Positions 17,905-28,184 are shown, numbered from the stretch's first letter. The stretch: 64,000 nt of DNA from Buttiauxella gaviniae (GCF_040786275.1 NZ_JBFMVT010000002.1:2976001-3040000), one strand, 5' to 3'. Notes: a model not told the origin generated them from the letters alone. Translations and numbers: made by a program.

Positions 17905-20412
17905 TTAGTCTTTGGGTTTAAAGCGCAATAAACGGTTGGCGTTGCTGACCACGGTAATGGATGAGAGCGCCATTGCTGCACCCGCCACTACCGGGTTAAG
18001 CAGTGTGCCGGTCAGCGGGTACAAAATCCCTGCAGCAATCGGAATTCCCAACGTATTGTAGATAAACGCCCCGACCAGGTTCTGCTTCATATTGCTCAGC
18101 GTCGCTTTAGATATTGCCAGCGCATCAGCCACGCCAACCAGACTGTGGCGCATTAACGTAATTGCTGCGGTTTCGATAGCAACGTCGCTCCCGCCGCCCA
18201 TCGCAATCCCCACTTCCGCCTGGGCTAATGCTGGCGCATCGTTGATACCATCCCCGACCATCGCCACCTGACGGCCCTGTTTTTGAAGATTTTTAATCGC
18301 TTCGGCCTTACCGTCCGGTAGCACGCCAGCAATCACCTCGTCGATACCCGCTTCTTTAGCAATCGCATTAGCGGTAGTTGGGTTATCACCGGTCAGCATC
18401 ACCAGACGGTAGCCGTTACGGTGCAGGCGTTGCAGGGCGCTCACGCTATCGGCACGCAGTGGGTCACGAATAGCAAACAGGGCGACCAGTTTCCCGTCTA
18501 CCGCCAGCAGAACTGGCGTTGCTCCCCGGCTGGCCTGCGCTTCAATTTCAGCCGCCATCGGGCCGGTATCCACCTTTTGCTCATCAAGCAGCGCTTTGTT
18601 ACCGAGCAGCAACTGATGCCCTTCGGCTTCGCCACTCACACCCAGGCCACGTAAGGTGCGGAAGGCGTTAACCTGCGGCAAATCACTGCTTTCAGCTTTA
18701 TCCAGAATCGCGCGGGCGAGCGGGTGGCTTGAGCCTTGTTCCAGCGCGCCTGCTAACCGTAACGCATCCGTTTCCGAATAATCGTTATAGATGACGACCG
18801 CCACAACCTGCGGTTTGCCTTCGGTCAGCGTGCCGGTTTTATCAAACACGATCGTATCGAGCGTGCTGGCGCGTTGCAGGGCGTCGGCATCACGCACTAA
18901 AACACCAAACTCGGCGGCACGGCCCACGCCAGAAATAATCGACATCGGCGTTGCCAGGCCCAGAGCACAAGGGCAGGCGATGATCAGCACGGTCGTGGCA
19001 ATCACCAGCGTATAAACGATTTGCGGCGCAGGGCCGAAGAAATACCAGATGGCGGCACTGAACAGCGCAATCAGCACCACAACCGGCACAAATACCGCCG
19101 AGATTTTATCTGCCAGTTGGCCGATTTCAGGCTTGCTGCTTTGCGCCTGGCGCACCATGCGAATAATGCGTGACAGCGTGGTGTGGTTGCCTGTGGCGGT
19201 GGCGCGGAATAAGACGCTGCCGTCCTGCACAACAGTCCCCGCATGAATCGGTTCTTCGGTCGATTTTTGCTGCGGTACCGGCTCGCCGGTCAGCATCGCT
19301 TCATCAAACCAGGCTTCACCCTGCGTGATTTCGCCGTCGACGGGAACGCGATCCCCGGTCGTTAAACGCAAGATCATTCCGGCGGTAACTTCTGCCAGCG
19401 GTAGGGTTTTCTCACCCTCATCGGTGACGACTCGTGCGGTCGGCGGCGTTAAATCCAACAGGCGCTCCAGCGCTTTGGATGAACGCTGGCGTGCACGTTG
19501 CTCCAGCATATGCCCGAGATTGATCAGGCCGATAATCATGGCGCTGGCTTCGTAATAGAGATGGCGCGCTTCCATCGGGAAATGCTGGGGCCAAATATTC
19601 ACGGTGATGGAATAAATCCACGCGGCACCGGTTCCGAGCGCGACCAGCGTATCCATGGTGGCGGTTTTATTGAGCAAGCTGCGCCAGGCGCTGCGATAGA
19701 AATGCCCGCCAGCGAACACCATCACGCCTAACGTGACGATCCCGATCGCCAGCCACAAAGAGCGGTTATCTTCGGTGACCATCATATTGTCGCCGAACAT
19801 TCCCCATACCATCACCGGAATACCAACCGCAAGGGCTAAAATAGCCTGCCAGCGGAAGCGTTTAACGGCGGCGTTGGCGGTTTCTTGCTGACGTTCCCGG
19901 CGTTTCGCATCATCTTCGATGGCTTCCGCCCCGTATCCGACGCTTTCAACGGCTTTGACTAAAGATTCGGCGGAGGCAGTGCCCATAATCAGGGCGCTGC
20001 GCTCGGCAAGGTTTACCCGTGCCAGGCTGACTCCAGGGACGTTTTGCAACGCACTTTGTACCCGGGTCACACAACTGGCGCAGCTCATGCCGTTGATCAA
20101 CAACTGTTGGCTATCGTCGTCATCAACGGTGGCTGCCGGAAGCGAAGGGGATGCCGCTGTCAGTGCTTCCGACGGAATTGATGACTCTGCCAGCGGATCA
20201 GACTTTGGGAGGCTGGCTGCTGTCGCGTCGTATCCGGCTTGTTTCACGGTGTTGATTAATTCTTCAACGGAAGCGGTGCCGGTTACGCTGGCGTGCGTTT
20301 GTGTTACTTCGGCCTGCTCAACGTCAGCGCGTTGCTCCAGGCTTTCTTTTACGCGTTTCACGCAATGGCCGCAGGTCAGGCCATCAAGATTTAGATCAAT
20401 AATATGAGACAT
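17905..20412 (-). CDS. copA: P1B-type copper-exporting ATPase CopA
   Basis: Pumps Cu+ from cytosol to periplasm. 835 residues from the second of two adjacent ATGs, which has AGGAG seven bases upstream and gives MSHIIDL, aligned with E. coli MSQTIDL. It has two N-terminal metal-binding domains, the first with Cys14 and Cys17 (LTCGHC) and the second with MSCASC. Eight membrane segments follow, with the CPC motif in [12 protein letters not shown]. The phosphorylation site is DKTGT, the SHPLA motif binds ATP, and the hinge is GDGINDAP. It is divergent from cueR and driven from a CueR operator. A -1 frameshift site inside codons 69-70 should give a second, short product. Confidence 0.97.
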   Translation of the reverse strand: MSHIIDLNLDGLTCGHCVKRVKESLEQRADVEQAEVTQTHASVTGTASVEELINTVKQAGYDATAASLPKSDPLAESSIPSEALTAASPSLPAATVDDDDSQQLLINGMSCASCVTRVQSALQNVPGVSLARVNLAERSALIMGTASAESLVKAVESVGYGAEAIEDDAKRRERQQETANAAVKRFRWQAILALAVGIPVMVWGMFGDNMMVTEDNRSLWLAIGIVTLGVMVFAGGHFYRSAWRSLLNKTATMDTLVALGTGAAWIYSITVNIWPQHFPMEARHLYYEASAMIIGLINLGHMLEQRARQRSSKALERLLDLTPPTARVVTDEGEKTLPLAEVTAGMILRLTTGDRVPVDGEITQGEAWFDEAMLTGEPVPQQKSTEEPIHAGTVVQDGSVLFRATATGNHTTLSRIIRMVRQAQSSKPEIGQLADKISAVFVPVVVLIALFSAAIWYFFGPAPQIVYTLVIATTVLIIACPCALGLATPMSIISGVGRAAEFGVLVRDADALQRASTLDTIVFDKTGTLTEGKPQVVAVVIYNDYSETDALRLAGALEQGSSHPLARAILDKAESSDLPQVNAFRTLRGLGVSGEAEGHQLLLGNKALLDEQKVDTGPMAAEIEAQASRGATPVLLAVDGKLVALFAIRDPLRADSVSALQRLHRNGYRLVMLTGDNPTTANAIAKEAGIDEVIAGVLPDGKAEAIKNLQKQGRQVAMVGDGINDAPALAQAEVGIAMGGGSDVAIETAAITLMRHSLVGVADALAISKATLSNMKQNLVGAFIYNTLGIPIAAGILYPLTGTLLNPVVAGAAMALSSITVVSNANRLLRFKPKD
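20198..20209 (-). promoter_or_regulatory. programmed -1 frameshift site in copA (short CopA(Z) product)
   Basis: On the coding strand C CCA AAG lies at 20209-20203, decoding Pro69-Lys70. In the -1 frame it reads CCC AAA GTC TGA, so one Val is added and translation stops at 20200-20198. This would release a 71-residue protein with only the first copper-binding domain. E. coli copA has the same heptamer at the same place, with one added residue and a stop, and the product is a copper chaperone. Confidence 0.85.
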
Positions 20413-20480
20413 CATTAGACTCCTGTATGATCGTGAGGTTAAATATTGACCATCGATATTATTCCGATGGCTTGATATGA

Positions 20481-20511
20481 AGGTTAAACCTTCCATCAAG
20501 GGGAAGGTCAA
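20481..20511 (-). promoter_or_regulatory. copA promoter with CueR operator
   Basis: The CueR dyad is ACCTTCC-N7-GGAAGGT at 20488-20508. On the minus strand the -35 TTGACC (20511-20506) and -10 TAACCT (20486-20481) are spaced by 19 bp, the overlong spacing that MerR-family activators correct by twisting DNA. The operator also lies 12 bases before the cueR start codon. Confidence 0.9.
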
Positions 20512-20520
20512 GGAGGAAAT

Positions 20521-20922
20521 GTGAATATTAGTGACGTAGCGAAAAAGACCGGTTTAACCAGCAAAGCGATTCGTTTTTATGAAGAAAAAGGGCTGGTGAC
20601 GCCACCGTTTCGCAGTGATAACGGCTACCGGACGTACACGCAAAAACACCTCGATGAACTCACGCTGCTGCGCCAGGCACGCCAGGTAGGGTTTAATCTT
20701 GAAGAGTGCCGTGAACTGGTGAATTTGTTTAACGATCCGGCGCGTCATAGCGCGGATGTCAAAACCCGAACGCTGCAAAAAGTGGCGGATATTGAAAAAC
20801 ACATCAGCGAGCTACAGGCGATGCGCAAGCAATTGCTCGCGCTGGCGGAATCCTGCCCTGGTGATGACAGCGCGGATTGCCCGATTATCGATAATCTCTC
20901 GGGCTGCTGCCACCGCCAGTAA
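20521..20922 (+). CDS. cueR: MerR-family copper regulator CueR
   Basis: Cu+-responsive activator of copA (and of cueO elsewhere). 133 residues against 135 in E. coli. It starts at GTG with a very strong AAGGAGGA site. The N-terminal winged helix-turn-helix is [22 protein letters not shown]; a long dimerisation helix follows at about residues 75-110. The metal loop is [10 protein letters not shown], with the two copper ligands Cys112 and Cys120. The C-terminal CC adds further Cys residues, as in E. coli. It is divergent from copA. A TTGACC at 20446 could be part of its promoter, though the -10 is unclear. Confidence 0.96.
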   Translation: MNISDVAKKTGLTSKAIRFYEEKGLVTPPFRSDNGYRTYTQKHLDELTLLRQARQVGFNLEECRELVNLFNDPARHSADVKTRTLQKVADIEKHISELQAMRKQLLALAESCPGDDSADCPIIDNLSGCCHRQ

Positions 20923-20935
20923 TGCTCATGATTTT

Positions 20936-20968
20936 GTCGGTCGGATTAGCGCCGCGGCATCCGACGAA
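20936..20968. repeat. REP unit after cueR
   Basis: GTCGGTCGGATTAGCGCC...GGCATCCGACGAA, between convergent cueR and ybbJ. Confidence 0.7.
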
Positions 20969-20974
20969 ATCGCC

Positions 20975-21421
20975 TTAAAGTGCTTTGATTTTCAGCGTGA
21001 TACCTTCAACAGCCAGAACCACTACTTCGGTACCCGCCGCTAAATCGCTATCGGCCATTACCGGCCATGAACTGTCGGCAACCCGAATGTGACCGCGCCC
21101 GTTGACCAGCGCCGTTTCCAGACGCAAGCGCCGCCCGATAAGCTGGTGGCCGCGTTGGTTGAGCACTTCGCCGGGCTCCTGCTGTTTGCGTGTTGACAGC
21201 CAACGCCACCATAAAAAAGCAGCAACCAACGTGAGCGCAGCAAAGCATACGCCTTGCCACTCCCAATCCAACGGCAGAACCCAGACCAATAAACCGGTGA
21301 GTACCGCCGCCACACCGCTCCACAGCAGATAACCGCTGGCACCGAGCATTTCAGCCGCCAGCAGCAATCCGCCAAGCGTCAGCCAGAAGATATGCGCGTG
21401 GGTAAATAGCAGGGCTATCAT
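20975..21421 (-). CDS. ybbJ: NfeD-like membrane protein YbbJ
   Basis: 148 residues (E. coli 152). Two or three membrane helices fill residues 5-70, and a small beta-barrel OB-like domain follows ([29 protein letters not shown]). This is the NfeD architecture, which usually partners an SPFH protein. It overlaps the end of qmcA by four bases (ATGA) and is surely co-translated with it. NfeD proteins are thought to organise membrane microdomains with their stomatin partner; in E. coli the pair is linked to suppression of ftsH/htpX defects. Confidence 0.92.
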   Translation of the reverse strand: MIALLFTHAHIFWLTLGGLLLAAEMLGASGYLLWSGVAAVLTGLLVWVLPLDWEWQGVCFAALTLVAAFLWWRWLSTRKQQEPGEVLNQRGHQLIGRRLRLETALVNGRGHIRVADSSWPVMADSDLAAGTEVVVLAVEGITLKIKAL

Positions 21422-22332
21422 TTTTTACGCTCGGTACCGCTTTGCGCGATAAGTTCGCTGATACCGGCAATCGACCCCATCAGACTTGTAGCGTCGAGCG
21501 GCATCAGCACCACTTTGCTGTTATTGGCCGAACCAATCTGTTGCAGCGCGTCGGTGTATTTCTGGGCAACAAAGTAATTAATCGCCTGAATGTCACCTTT
21601 GGCGATAGCATCGGACACCATTTGCGTGGCGCGAGCTTCTGCCTCGGCGCTACGTTCACGCGCTTCCGCTTGCAGGAACGCAGACTGACGTTCGCCCTCT
21701 GCTTTCAGGATTTTCGACTGTTTGTCCCCTTCAGCCTTAACGATTTCCGCCTGACGGATCCCTTCGGCTTCCAGAATATAGGCGCGTTTGGTTCGCTCAG
21801 CTTTCATCTGCGCATTCATCGCATCAATCAGTTCAGCCGGTGGGCGCACATCGCGAATCTCGATACGCGTGATTTTGATCCCCCACGGATTGGTGGCTTC
21901 ATCGACGATATGCAGCAGGCGGGTGTTGATGTTGTCGCGCTGAGAAAGCATTTCGTCCAGCTCCATCGATCCGAGCACGGTACGAATGTTTGTCATGGTG
22001 AGGTTAATGATCGCCAGCTCAAGATTGCTGACTTCATATGCCGCGCGCGGGGCGTCGACAACCTGAATAAAGCACACCGCGTCGATGGCGACGTTGGCGT
22101 TGTCTTTGGAAATAACTTCTTGGGAAGGGATGTCGAGGACTTGCTCCATCATATTGATTTTGTGGCCAATGCGGTCCATAAATGGCACCACAAGGCTCAG
22201 TCCTGGCATCAAGGTTTTGGTATAACGGCCAAAGCGCTCCACGGTCCATTGGTAGCCCTGCGGCACGATTTTTACCCCGGCACCGACGATAATTAGCGCA
22301 ACGAGGATCAGTACGGGAATGACGATTAACAT
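21418..22332 (-). CDS. qmcA: SPFH/stomatin-family protein QmcA
   Basis: 304 residues (E. coli 305). One N-terminal membrane helix ([20 protein letters not shown]) leads into the band-7/SPFH domain ([20 protein letters not shown]). A long charged helical region rich in Ala, Glu and Lys follows at about residues 170-250 ([20 protein letters not shown]). AGGAGG precedes the ATG. It is the first gene of the qmcA-ybbJ operon. E. coli carries fetAB between qmcA and ybbN; those genes are missing here and only repeats fill the 256-bp gap. Confidence 0.95.
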   Translation of the reverse strand: MLIVIPVLILVALIIVGAGVKIVPQGYQWTVERFGRYTKTLMPGLSLVVPFMDRIGHKINMMEQVLDIPSQEVISKDNANVAIDAVCFIQVVDAPRAAYEVSNLELAIINLTMTNIRTVLGSMELDEMLSQRDNINTRLLHIVDEATNPWGIKITRIEIRDVRPPAELIDAMNAQMKAERTKRAYILEAEGIRQAEIVKAEGDKQSKILKAEGERQSAFLQAEARERSAEAEARATQMVSDAIAKGDIQAINYFVAQKYTDALQQIGSANNSKVVLMPLDATSLMGSIAGISELIAQSGTERKK

Positions 22333-22433
22333 TAAAAAAACCTCCTGGTTGTTTTAATGTAAGTCTAACCTTTAACGCAGAAACATTCAGTGACTTCCCG
22401 GTCCTGAATCGTTCATTTATTCACTTCAAACCC

Positions 22434-22573
22434 GGTGGATGGCGCTATCGCTTATCCACCCTACAAGAACCGGCGTGTGGGGAGGTGTTAAAGCTCCCTC
22501 CCCTGGAAAGGGGAGGGTTGGGGTGGGGTCAACAGCGCGTAGGTCGGGTAAGCCGTAAGCCGCCACCCGACGC
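22434..22573. repeat. REP unit, G-rich repeat, REP unit
   Basis: Fills the qmcA-cnoX gap. GGTGGATGGCGCTATCGC...CCACCCTAC is at 22434-22464. The G-rich palindrome CTCCCTCCCCTGG...GGGGTGGGGT is at 22478-22531. A second REP unit GTAGGTCGGGTAAGCC...CCACCCGACG ends at 22573. I see nothing else in this gap. Confidence 0.75.
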
Positions 22574-22588
22574 TCTCCAAACAACGGA

Positions 22589-23443
22589 TCAATACAGTAG
22601 CGAATACATCTGGCGACGGTATTTTGAAGCTAACGCATCACCGGTACCTAAAGCCGCGAGGATCTCCATCAGCATCTTGCGCACCTGCCCATCGGCCGCG
22701 CCCAGGTCTTTTTTCAGATGGGTAAACAGCAGTTCCAGCGCTTCTTCGTTACGCCCAACCTGATGCAGTTGCAACGCAAGCTGGCAGGCGAGCTGTGCGT
22801 TTTGAGGATCCAGTTCAACCTGCTGTTGCAGCAGTTGAATTTCTGGCGTGTCGGCGGCTTGTTTAAGCAGATCGATTTTCGCCACCAGCCCCTGATAACG
22901 GGTGTCTTGATCCTGCAACGGAATGGTTTTCAGCACCGCTTCGGCATCTTCGCTCCGATTCAGCGCAATTTGCACTTCCGCCAGCAGCAGGCCGATTTCG
23001 CTGTTCTGATTTGAGAGCTGCCACGCATCTTTCAGCAGCGGCAGGGCTTCCGCATGTTTGCCTTCCTGCATCAGCATCATGGCTTCTTGCGCTTTCAACT
23101 CTTCTTCACGCGGCAGCACTTTTTCCAGCAACGCGCGAATCGCTTCTTCCGGCTGCGGGCCCTGGAAGCCGTCAACCGGCTGGCCATTCTGGAACAGGTA
23201 AACCGTAGGAATGCTACGCAAACCAAACTGCGAGGCGACCATTTGTTCGGCATCGCAATCCACTTTGGCAAGAATAAACTGGCCCTGATACTGCGCGGCA
23301 AGTTTATCCAGAACTGGCGTTAACTGTTCGCAGTGTTGGCTGCGTGCCGACCAGAAGTAAAACAGAATCGGGGTGGTAACGGACTGTTCCAGCGTCTGGT
23401 GCAGGTTCGCTTCGGTAATGTCGATATTATAGTGAGCAGACAT
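22589..23443 (-). CDS. cnoX: chaperedoxin CnoX (YbbN)
   Basis: Holdase that transfers hypochlorite-damaged proteins to GroEL and DnaK and protects cysteines. 284 residues as in E. coli. The N-terminal thioredoxin fold (1-110) has SQHC at residues 35-38 in place of the usual CGPC. Only one Cys of the redox pair is left, which is the known CnoX state. The helical C-terminal half has tetratricopeptide-like repeats ([44 protein letters not shown]). ybbO follows upstream on the same strand. Confidence 0.95.
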   Translation of the reverse strand: MSAHYNIDITEANLHQTLEQSVTTPILFYFWSARSQHCEQLTPVLDKLAAQYQGQFILAKVDCDAEQMVASQFGLRSIPTVYLFQNGQPVDGFQGPQPEEAIRALLEKVLPREEELKAQEAMMLMQEGKHAEALPLLKDAWQLSNQNSEIGLLLAEVQIALNRSEDAEAVLKTIPLQDQDTRYQGLVAKIDLLKQAADTPEIQLLQQQVELDPQNAQLACQLALQLHQVGRNEEALELLFTHLKKDLGAADGQVRKMLMEILAALGTGDALASKYRRQMYSLLY

Positions 23444-23499
23444 AAATCAATTCCTTATAACGATTTGCTTTTACATGGGGGCAAGCAGAGGCGCTTCAA

Positions 23500-24309
23500 C
23501 TAACCACGTAAAATTTTATCCAGCATGCGGCCCGGTAACAGGCGGCGCAACCAGCTTAACGCGTGGGCGACCAGCGTCACCGGATAGCGTAATTTTGGCT
23601 TTGGGCTCTCAAAAGCATGGCGCACTTTTTCCACTACCGCTTCCGGGCCGAGCGTAAAGCGTGCGGCAATCCCAGGATTTTCTACCGGATGGTCCGCTTG
23701 CGTCTGATTCACGTTTTGCGTGAACTGGGTACGAATTGGGCCTGGTTCAATTAAACTCACTTTAATGCCGCTGTGGTGCAGCTCCATGCGCAGCGCATCG
23801 GACCAGGCTTCCAGCGCGTATTTGCTGGCGGCGTAAGCCCCGCGCCCCGGCGTTGCCACCAGCCCCATGACAGAACTGGTCATCACAATGCGCCCTTCAC
23901 GATGCGGCAGCATGGCGGGGAGCAGCAGCATAGTGAGCTGATGTGCGCCGAATAGGTTAGTGGAAAATTGTTGTTCCAACTGTGTGCGGGAAAGCGTCTG
24001 GAGTGGGCCATAAACGCCAAATCCGCCATTATTAAACAGGCCATACAGGCGGTTTCCGGTCAGGTGTATGACCTGTTCCGCCGCCGCTTGCACGCTTTCC
24101 GGGGAGTCGAGATCGAGCAACACGCCGGTAAATCCGCTTTGATTCATTCGTTCGACATCTTCAGGCTTGCGACACGCGGCCAGCACGCGATAACCCTGTT
24201 GTTTTAAATCTTGTGCGCAGGCAAGACCTATTCCGCTGGAACAACCTGTAATTAAGACGGATTTTTGCATAACTTTACCCGAGAGGTACCCCGATTGTTC
24301 ATGAGTCAT
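23500..24309 (-). CDS. ybbO: short-chain dehydrogenase/reductase YbbO
   Basis: 269 residues as in E. coli. The Rossmann nucleotide site is LITGCSSGIG near residues 19-28 and the catalytic YAASK motif is in GRGAYAASKYALEAW. NNGGFGVYG takes the place of the NNAGFG motif. The start at 24309 is kept because the leader MTHEQSGYLSGKV aligns with the E. coli MTHKATEILTGKV, and it overlaps tesA by 11 bases. A start 13 codons in (MQKSVLITG) is possible. The E. coli enzyme reduces aldehydes in an NADP(H)-dependent way; the physiological substrate is unclear. Confidence 0.92.
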   Translation of the reverse strand: MTHEQSGYLSGKVMQKSVLITGCSSGIGLACAQDLKQQGYRVLAACRKPEDVERMNQSGFTGVLLDLDSPESVQAAAEQVIHLTGNRLYGLFNNGGFGVYGPLQTLSRTQLEQQFSTNLFGAHQLTMLLLPAMLPHREGRIVMTSSVMGLVATPGRGAYAASKYALEAWSDALRMELHHSGIKVSLIEPGPIRTQFTQNVNQTQADHPVENPGIAARFTLGPEAVVEKVRHAFESPKPKLRYPVTLVAHALSWLRRLLPGRMLDKILRG

Positions 24310-24928
24310 GTTTTACTAAAGGTGCCAGACGGGAAGACATCCAGTCGGCGATAAACGGTTGAGCATCGCTGTTCGGATGGATACCGTCATCCTGCATCCA
24401 TTGCGGTTTCAAATAGACCTCCTCCATAAAAAAGGGCAGCAGAGGAATAGAAAACTCTTTGGCAAGTTGCGGATAAATAGCGCTAAACGACTCATTATAA
24501 CGACGCCCGTAGTTTGCAGGCAGACGTATTTGCATAAGTAATGGTTGCGCGTTTGCCGCTTTCACGTCGTTGATTATCTGGCGCAAACTTTTTTCGATGG
24601 CCTGCGGCTGGAAACCGCGCAGACCATCGTTACCGCCAAGTTCAATTAATACCCAGCGAGGCTGATGCTGTTTCAGCAGCCCCGGTAAACGTGCCAGCCC
24701 TTGCGGCGCGGTGTCGCCACTGATACTGGCGTTCACGACTTTCGTTTTTTGTTGGTGCCATTTCGCATCCAGCAAGGCAGGCCAGGCCACTGTTGCCGAC
24801 ATCCGGTAACCGGCGCTCAGGCTATCGCCCAAAATCAACAACGTGTCCGCCCAGGCGGCGCGACAGGTCAATAAAGCCAGAAACAGGAAGGGCAAATGCC
24901 AGCGGAAAACATTGTTGAAGTTCATCAT
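24299..24928 (-). CDS. tesA: thioesterase I / lysophospholipase L1 TesA
   Basis: Periplasmic SGNH-hydrolase with thioesterase, lysophospholipase and arylesterase activity. 209 residues from MMNFNNVFRW, the same start as E. coli. The signal peptide ends near CRAAWA, with A-W-A as a possible cleavage site, next to the mature DTLLILGDSLSAGYR. Block I Ser is in GDSLS, block III is GGNDGLRG with the oxyanion Asn, and block V DDGIHPN holds the catalytic Asp and His. It is divergent from ybbA, and the two coding regions overlap by 33 bases at their 5' ends. Confidence 0.96.
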   Translation of the reverse strand: MMNFNNVFRWHLPFLFLALLTCRAAWADTLLILGDSLSAGYRMSATVAWPALLDAKWHQQKTKVVNASISGDTAPQGLARLPGLLKQHQPRWVLIELGGNDGLRGFQPQAIEKSLRQIINDVKAANAQPLLMQIRLPANYGRRYNESFSAIYPQLAKEFSIPLLPFFMEEVYLKPQWMQDDGIHPNSDAQPFIADWMSSRLAPLVKHDS

Positions 24929-25582
24929 CTTAGTAAGTCCGTAGGAACTGGGGAGCATCAGCTCTCCATCCTTACCGGAGTTGAGCTGGTTGTCAAACCG
25001 GCGCAGACCATTGCGTTAATCGGTGAGTCAGGTTCCGGAAAGTCTACACTACTGGCGATTCTGGCAGGGCTTGATGATGGCAGCGACGGGGAAGTTCACC
25101 TCTGCGGCCAGCCGTTACACAGCATGGATGAAGAAGCGCGGGCGGCGCTGCGGGCGAAAAATGTCGGCTTTGTATTCCAGTCGTTTATGTTAGTCCCCAC
25201 GCTCAACGCGCTGGAAAACGTTGAACTTCCGGCGCTGCTGCGCGGTGAAAACGATTCATCCAGCCGTGCGCAGGCCAAAGCATTGCTTGAGCAGCTTGGT
25301 TTAGGTCAACGCCTCGATCACCTTCCGGCGCAGCTTTCGGGTGGCGAACAGCAGCGTGTGGCTTTGGCTCGCGCCTTTAATGGCCGCCCTGGCGTTTTAT
25401 TTGCCGATGAACCTACCGGCAACCTCGACCGCCAGACCGGCGATCGCATCGCGGATCTCCTCTTCTCCTTGAATCGTGATTTTGCCACTACGCTCATCCT
25501 CGTCACGCACGATGAACAACTCGCCGCCCGCTGCGACCGTCGCCTGCGCCTGCGTGAAGGTAAATTGTGGGAGGAAGCATGA
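24896..25582 (+). CDS. ybbA: ABC exporter ATP-binding protein YbbA
   Basis: ATPase subunit of a MacB/LolD-type exporter, 228 residues as in E. coli. Walker A is GESGSGKST, the signature motif LSGGEQQRVALARA, Walker B VLFADEPTGNLD, and the switch His is in LVTHDEQLA. It starts inside the 5' end of divergent tesA, as in E. coli, and its stop overlaps ybbP by four bases (ATGA). With YbbP it forms a mechanotransmitter-like ABC system. E. coli YbbAP and periplasmic TesA have been proposed to work together on hydrophobic compounds. Confidence 0.95.
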   Translation: MPAENIVEVHHLSKSVGTGEHQLSILTGVELVVKPAQTIALIGESGSGKSTLLAILAGLDDGSDGEVHLCGQPLHSMDEEARAALRAKNVGFVFQSFMLVPTLNALENVELPALLRGENDSSSRAQAKALLEQLGLGQRLDHLPAQLSGGEQQRVALARAFNGRPGVLFADEPTGNLDRQTGDRIADLLFSLNRDFATTLILVTHDEQLAARCDRRLRLREGKLWEEA

Positions 25583-27993
25583 TTGCCCGCTGGTTCTGGC
25601 GTGAATGGCGCTCGCCATCGTTATTGATTGTCTGGCTGGCGTTGAGCCTGGCGGTGGCGTGCGTGCTGGCGCTGGGAAATATCAGCGACCGCATGGAACA
25701 AGGGCTCAACCAGCAAAGCCGCGACTTTATGGCGGGCGACCGCGCGTTGCGCAGCGCGCGCGAAGTGCCGCAAGAGTGGCTGGATCAGGCGAAAAAAGAG
25801 GGCCTGAAAGTCGGTAAACAACTGACCTTCGCCACCATGACGTTTGCCGGAGATACGCCGCAACTGGCATCGGTAAAAGCGGTCGATGGCGTTTACCCGA
25901 TGTACGGCGAGCTGGAAACGAGTCCACCGGGGCTAAAGCCTGAGCCGGGAAGCGTTCTGCTCGCCCCGCGTTTAATGGCGCTGCTCAATCTTAACGTCGG
26001 CGACACGCTTGATGTGGGCGACACCACATTACGCATTGCGGGCGAAGTGATTCAGGAACCGGACTCAGGGTTTAACCCGTTCCAGATGGCCCCGCGTTTA
26101 ATGATGAACCTGGCGGATGTGGAAAAAACCGGTGCAGTCCAGCCGGGGAGTCGCATCACCTGGCGCTATAAATTTGGCGGCACGCCGCAGCAGCTTGATA
26201 AGTATGAAAACTATCTTCTGCCTAAGCTAAAACCTGAACAGCGCTGGTACGGAATGGAGCAAGATGACGGCGCGCTGGGGAAATCTCTCGAACGCTCGCA
26301 ACAATTCCTTCTGCTTTCCGCACTGCTGACGCTGCTCCTGGCCGTTGCGGCGGTCGCGGTGGCGATGAACCACTACTGCCGCAGCCGCTACGATCTCGTC
26401 GCTATCCTGAAAACGCTGGGGGCAGGGCGAGCCGCGCTGCGCAAGCTGATTATCGGCCAGTGGCTGATGGTCCTGGCCCTTGCGGCAATTACAGGTGGAG
26501 CCGCCGGGCTGGTGTTTGAAGCGGTGCTGATGCGCCTGCTAAAACCGGTTCTGCCCGCGGCACTTCCACCCGCAAGCCTGTGGCCGTGGGTGTGGGCTGT
26601 CGGTTCGATGGTGGTGATTTCCCTGCTGGTGGGTTTACGCCCTTATCGTTTATTACTGGCAACGCAGCCGCTGCGCGTGTTGCGCCGGGATGCGGTGGCA
26701 AACGTCTGGCCGCTGAAAATCTACCTGCCGATTATCGCGATAGTGGTGGTGGCGCTGTTAGCCCTGCTAATGGGCGGAAGCACGCTCTTGTGGGCTGTGC
26801 TGGCTGGCACGGTGGTGCTGGCTGCGCTGTGTGGCGTTGTCGGTTGGGGCGTGCTGAAGCTGCTGAAAAAGTTGACGCTAAAAAACCTCGCGCTGCGCCT
26901 GGCGGTAAACCGACTGCTGCGCCAGCCCTGGTCAACGTTAAGCCAGCTTGCGGCGTTCTCGCTTTCCTTTATGTTGCTGGCGTTATTGCTGGTGCTGCGC
27001 GGCGATTTACTTGACCGCTGGCAGCAGCAACTTCCGCCGGAAAGCCCGAACTATTTCCTGCTGAACATCGCTACTGAACAAGTTCAGCCTGTGAAAGAGT
27101 TTTTGGCGGAACACCAGATTATCCCGGAATCCTTCTACCCGATTGTGCGCGTGCGCATGACGGCGATAAACGGTAAATCTACCGAAGGGAATCCAGACGA
27201 AGCGCTCAACCGCGAACTGAACCTGACATGGCAAAGCCAGAAGCCAACGCATAACCCAATCCTTGCAGGCACCTGGCCGCCAAAAGCGGGCGAAGTGTCG
27301 ATGGATGAAGGCGTGGCGAAACGCCTGAAGATTAAACTGGGCGATACCGTCACGTTTATGGGCGATACCCAGGATTTCTCGGCGAAAGTATCCAGCCTGC
27401 GCAAAGTCGACTGGGAAAGCCTGCGCCCGAACTTCTATTTCATCTTCCCGCCGGGCGCGCTGGATAATCAGCCGCAAAGCTGGCTGACCAGTTTCCATCT
27501 TGATGGAAAGAATGGCGTACTCACCCAGCTTAACCGCGAATTTCCAACTGTGAGTTTGCTGGATATTGGCGCGATTCTGCGGCAGGTCGGGCAGGTGCTG
27601 GAGCAGGTGAGCCGGGCGCTGGAAGTGATGGTCGTGTTGGTTACCGCTTGCGGAGTTTTGTTGCTGCTGGCGCAGGTTCAGGTCGGTATGCGGCAACGGC
27701 ATCAAGAACTGGTGGTCTACCGCACGCTGGGCGCAGGGAAACGCCTGCTGCGCACCACGCTATGGTGTGAGTTTGCGGTACTGGGGTTTGTATCCGGCCT
27801 GGTGGCGGCGATTGGCGCTGAAACGGCGCTTGGCCTGCTGCAAACCCGCGTGTTTGATTTCCCGTGGGAACCTGACTGGCGCTTATGGGTGATTCTGCCG
27901 CTCACGGGCGCGGTGCTGCTTTCGGTGTGCGGCGGGTGGCTGGGCGTACGCTTGCTAAAAGGTAAGGCGCTGTTCCGCCAGTTTGTGGCCTGA
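25579..27993 (+). CDS. ybbP: ABC exporter permease YbbP (FtsX/MacB type)
   Basis: Inner-membrane permease of 804 residues, equal to E. coli. The ATG at 25579 is chosen because of GGGAGG upstream and the ATGA overlap with ybbA. The first membrane helix (LLIVWLALSLAVACVLALG) is followed by a ~210-residue periplasmic domain, then three helices around residues 245-345. More helices near 385-480 give the doubled FtsX arrangement. A second periplasmic domain and a last FtsX-like helix set (from MVVLVTACGVLLLLAQ) end the protein. Its substrate is unknown. A REP and an ERIC follow. Confidence 0.95.
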   Translation: MIARWFWREWRSPSLLIVWLALSLAVACVLALGNISDRMEQGLNQQSRDFMAGDRALRSAREVPQEWLDQAKKEGLKVGKQLTFATMTFAGDTPQLASVKAVDGVYPMYGELETSPPGLKPEPGSVLLAPRLMALLNLNVGDTLDVGDTTLRIAGEVIQEPDSGFNPFQMAPRLMMNLADVEKTGAVQPGSRITWRYKFGGTPQQLDKYENYLLPKLKPEQRWYGMEQDDGALGKSLERSQQFLLLSALLTLLLAVAAVAVAMNHYCRSRYDLVAILKTLGAGRAALRKLIIGQWLMVLALAAITGGAAGLVFEAVLMRLLKPVLPAALPPASLWPWVWAVGSMVVISLLVGLRPYRLLLATQPLRVLRRDAVANVWPLKIYLPIIAIVVVALLALLMGGSTLLWAVLAGTVVLAALCGVVGWGVLKLLKKLTLKNLALRLAVNRLLRQPWSTLSQLAAFSLSFMLLALLLVLRGDLLDRWQQQLPPESPNYFLLNIATEQVQPVKEFLAEHQIIPESFYPIVRVRMTAINGKSTEGNPDEALNRELNLTWQSQKPTHNPILAGTWPPKAGEVSMDEGVAKRLKIKLGDTVTFMGDTQDFSAKVSSLRKVDWESLRPNFYFIFPPGALDNQPQSWLTSFHLDGKNGVLTQLNREFPTVSLLDIGAILRQVGQVLEQVSRALEVMVVLVTACGVLLLLAQVQVGMRQRHQELVVYRTLGAGKRLLRTTLWCEFAVLGFVSGLVAAIGAETALGLLQTRVFDFPWEPDWRLWVILPLTGAVLLSVCGGWLGVRLLKGKALFRQFVA

Positions 27994-28018
27994 TTGAATT
28001 AAAATTTCTCATCGTGTG

Positions 28019-28050
28019 ATGGCGGGTGGCGCAAGCTTACCCGCCCTACG
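28019..28050. repeat. REP unit after ybbP
   Basis: GATGGCGGGTGGCGCAAGCTT...CCCGCCCTACG, 26 bp after the ybbP stop codon. Confidence 0.75.
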
Positions 28051-28184
28051 AACTGCAACTTCGCAAAGTTTTTCATCACTCCTGCGAGCCGCCTCGAAGT
28101 CTGTAATCCTGCCTGGAATTGCACCGATTTTACTGTTGACTTATCCAGTGCCAATAGCGTAATTAGTAGGCATTCAGTTCAGTA

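Noticed and set aside
21442-22296. 284-codon frame antisense to qmcA
   Set aside because: Exact shadow of qmcA, no start signal, no recognisable domain.
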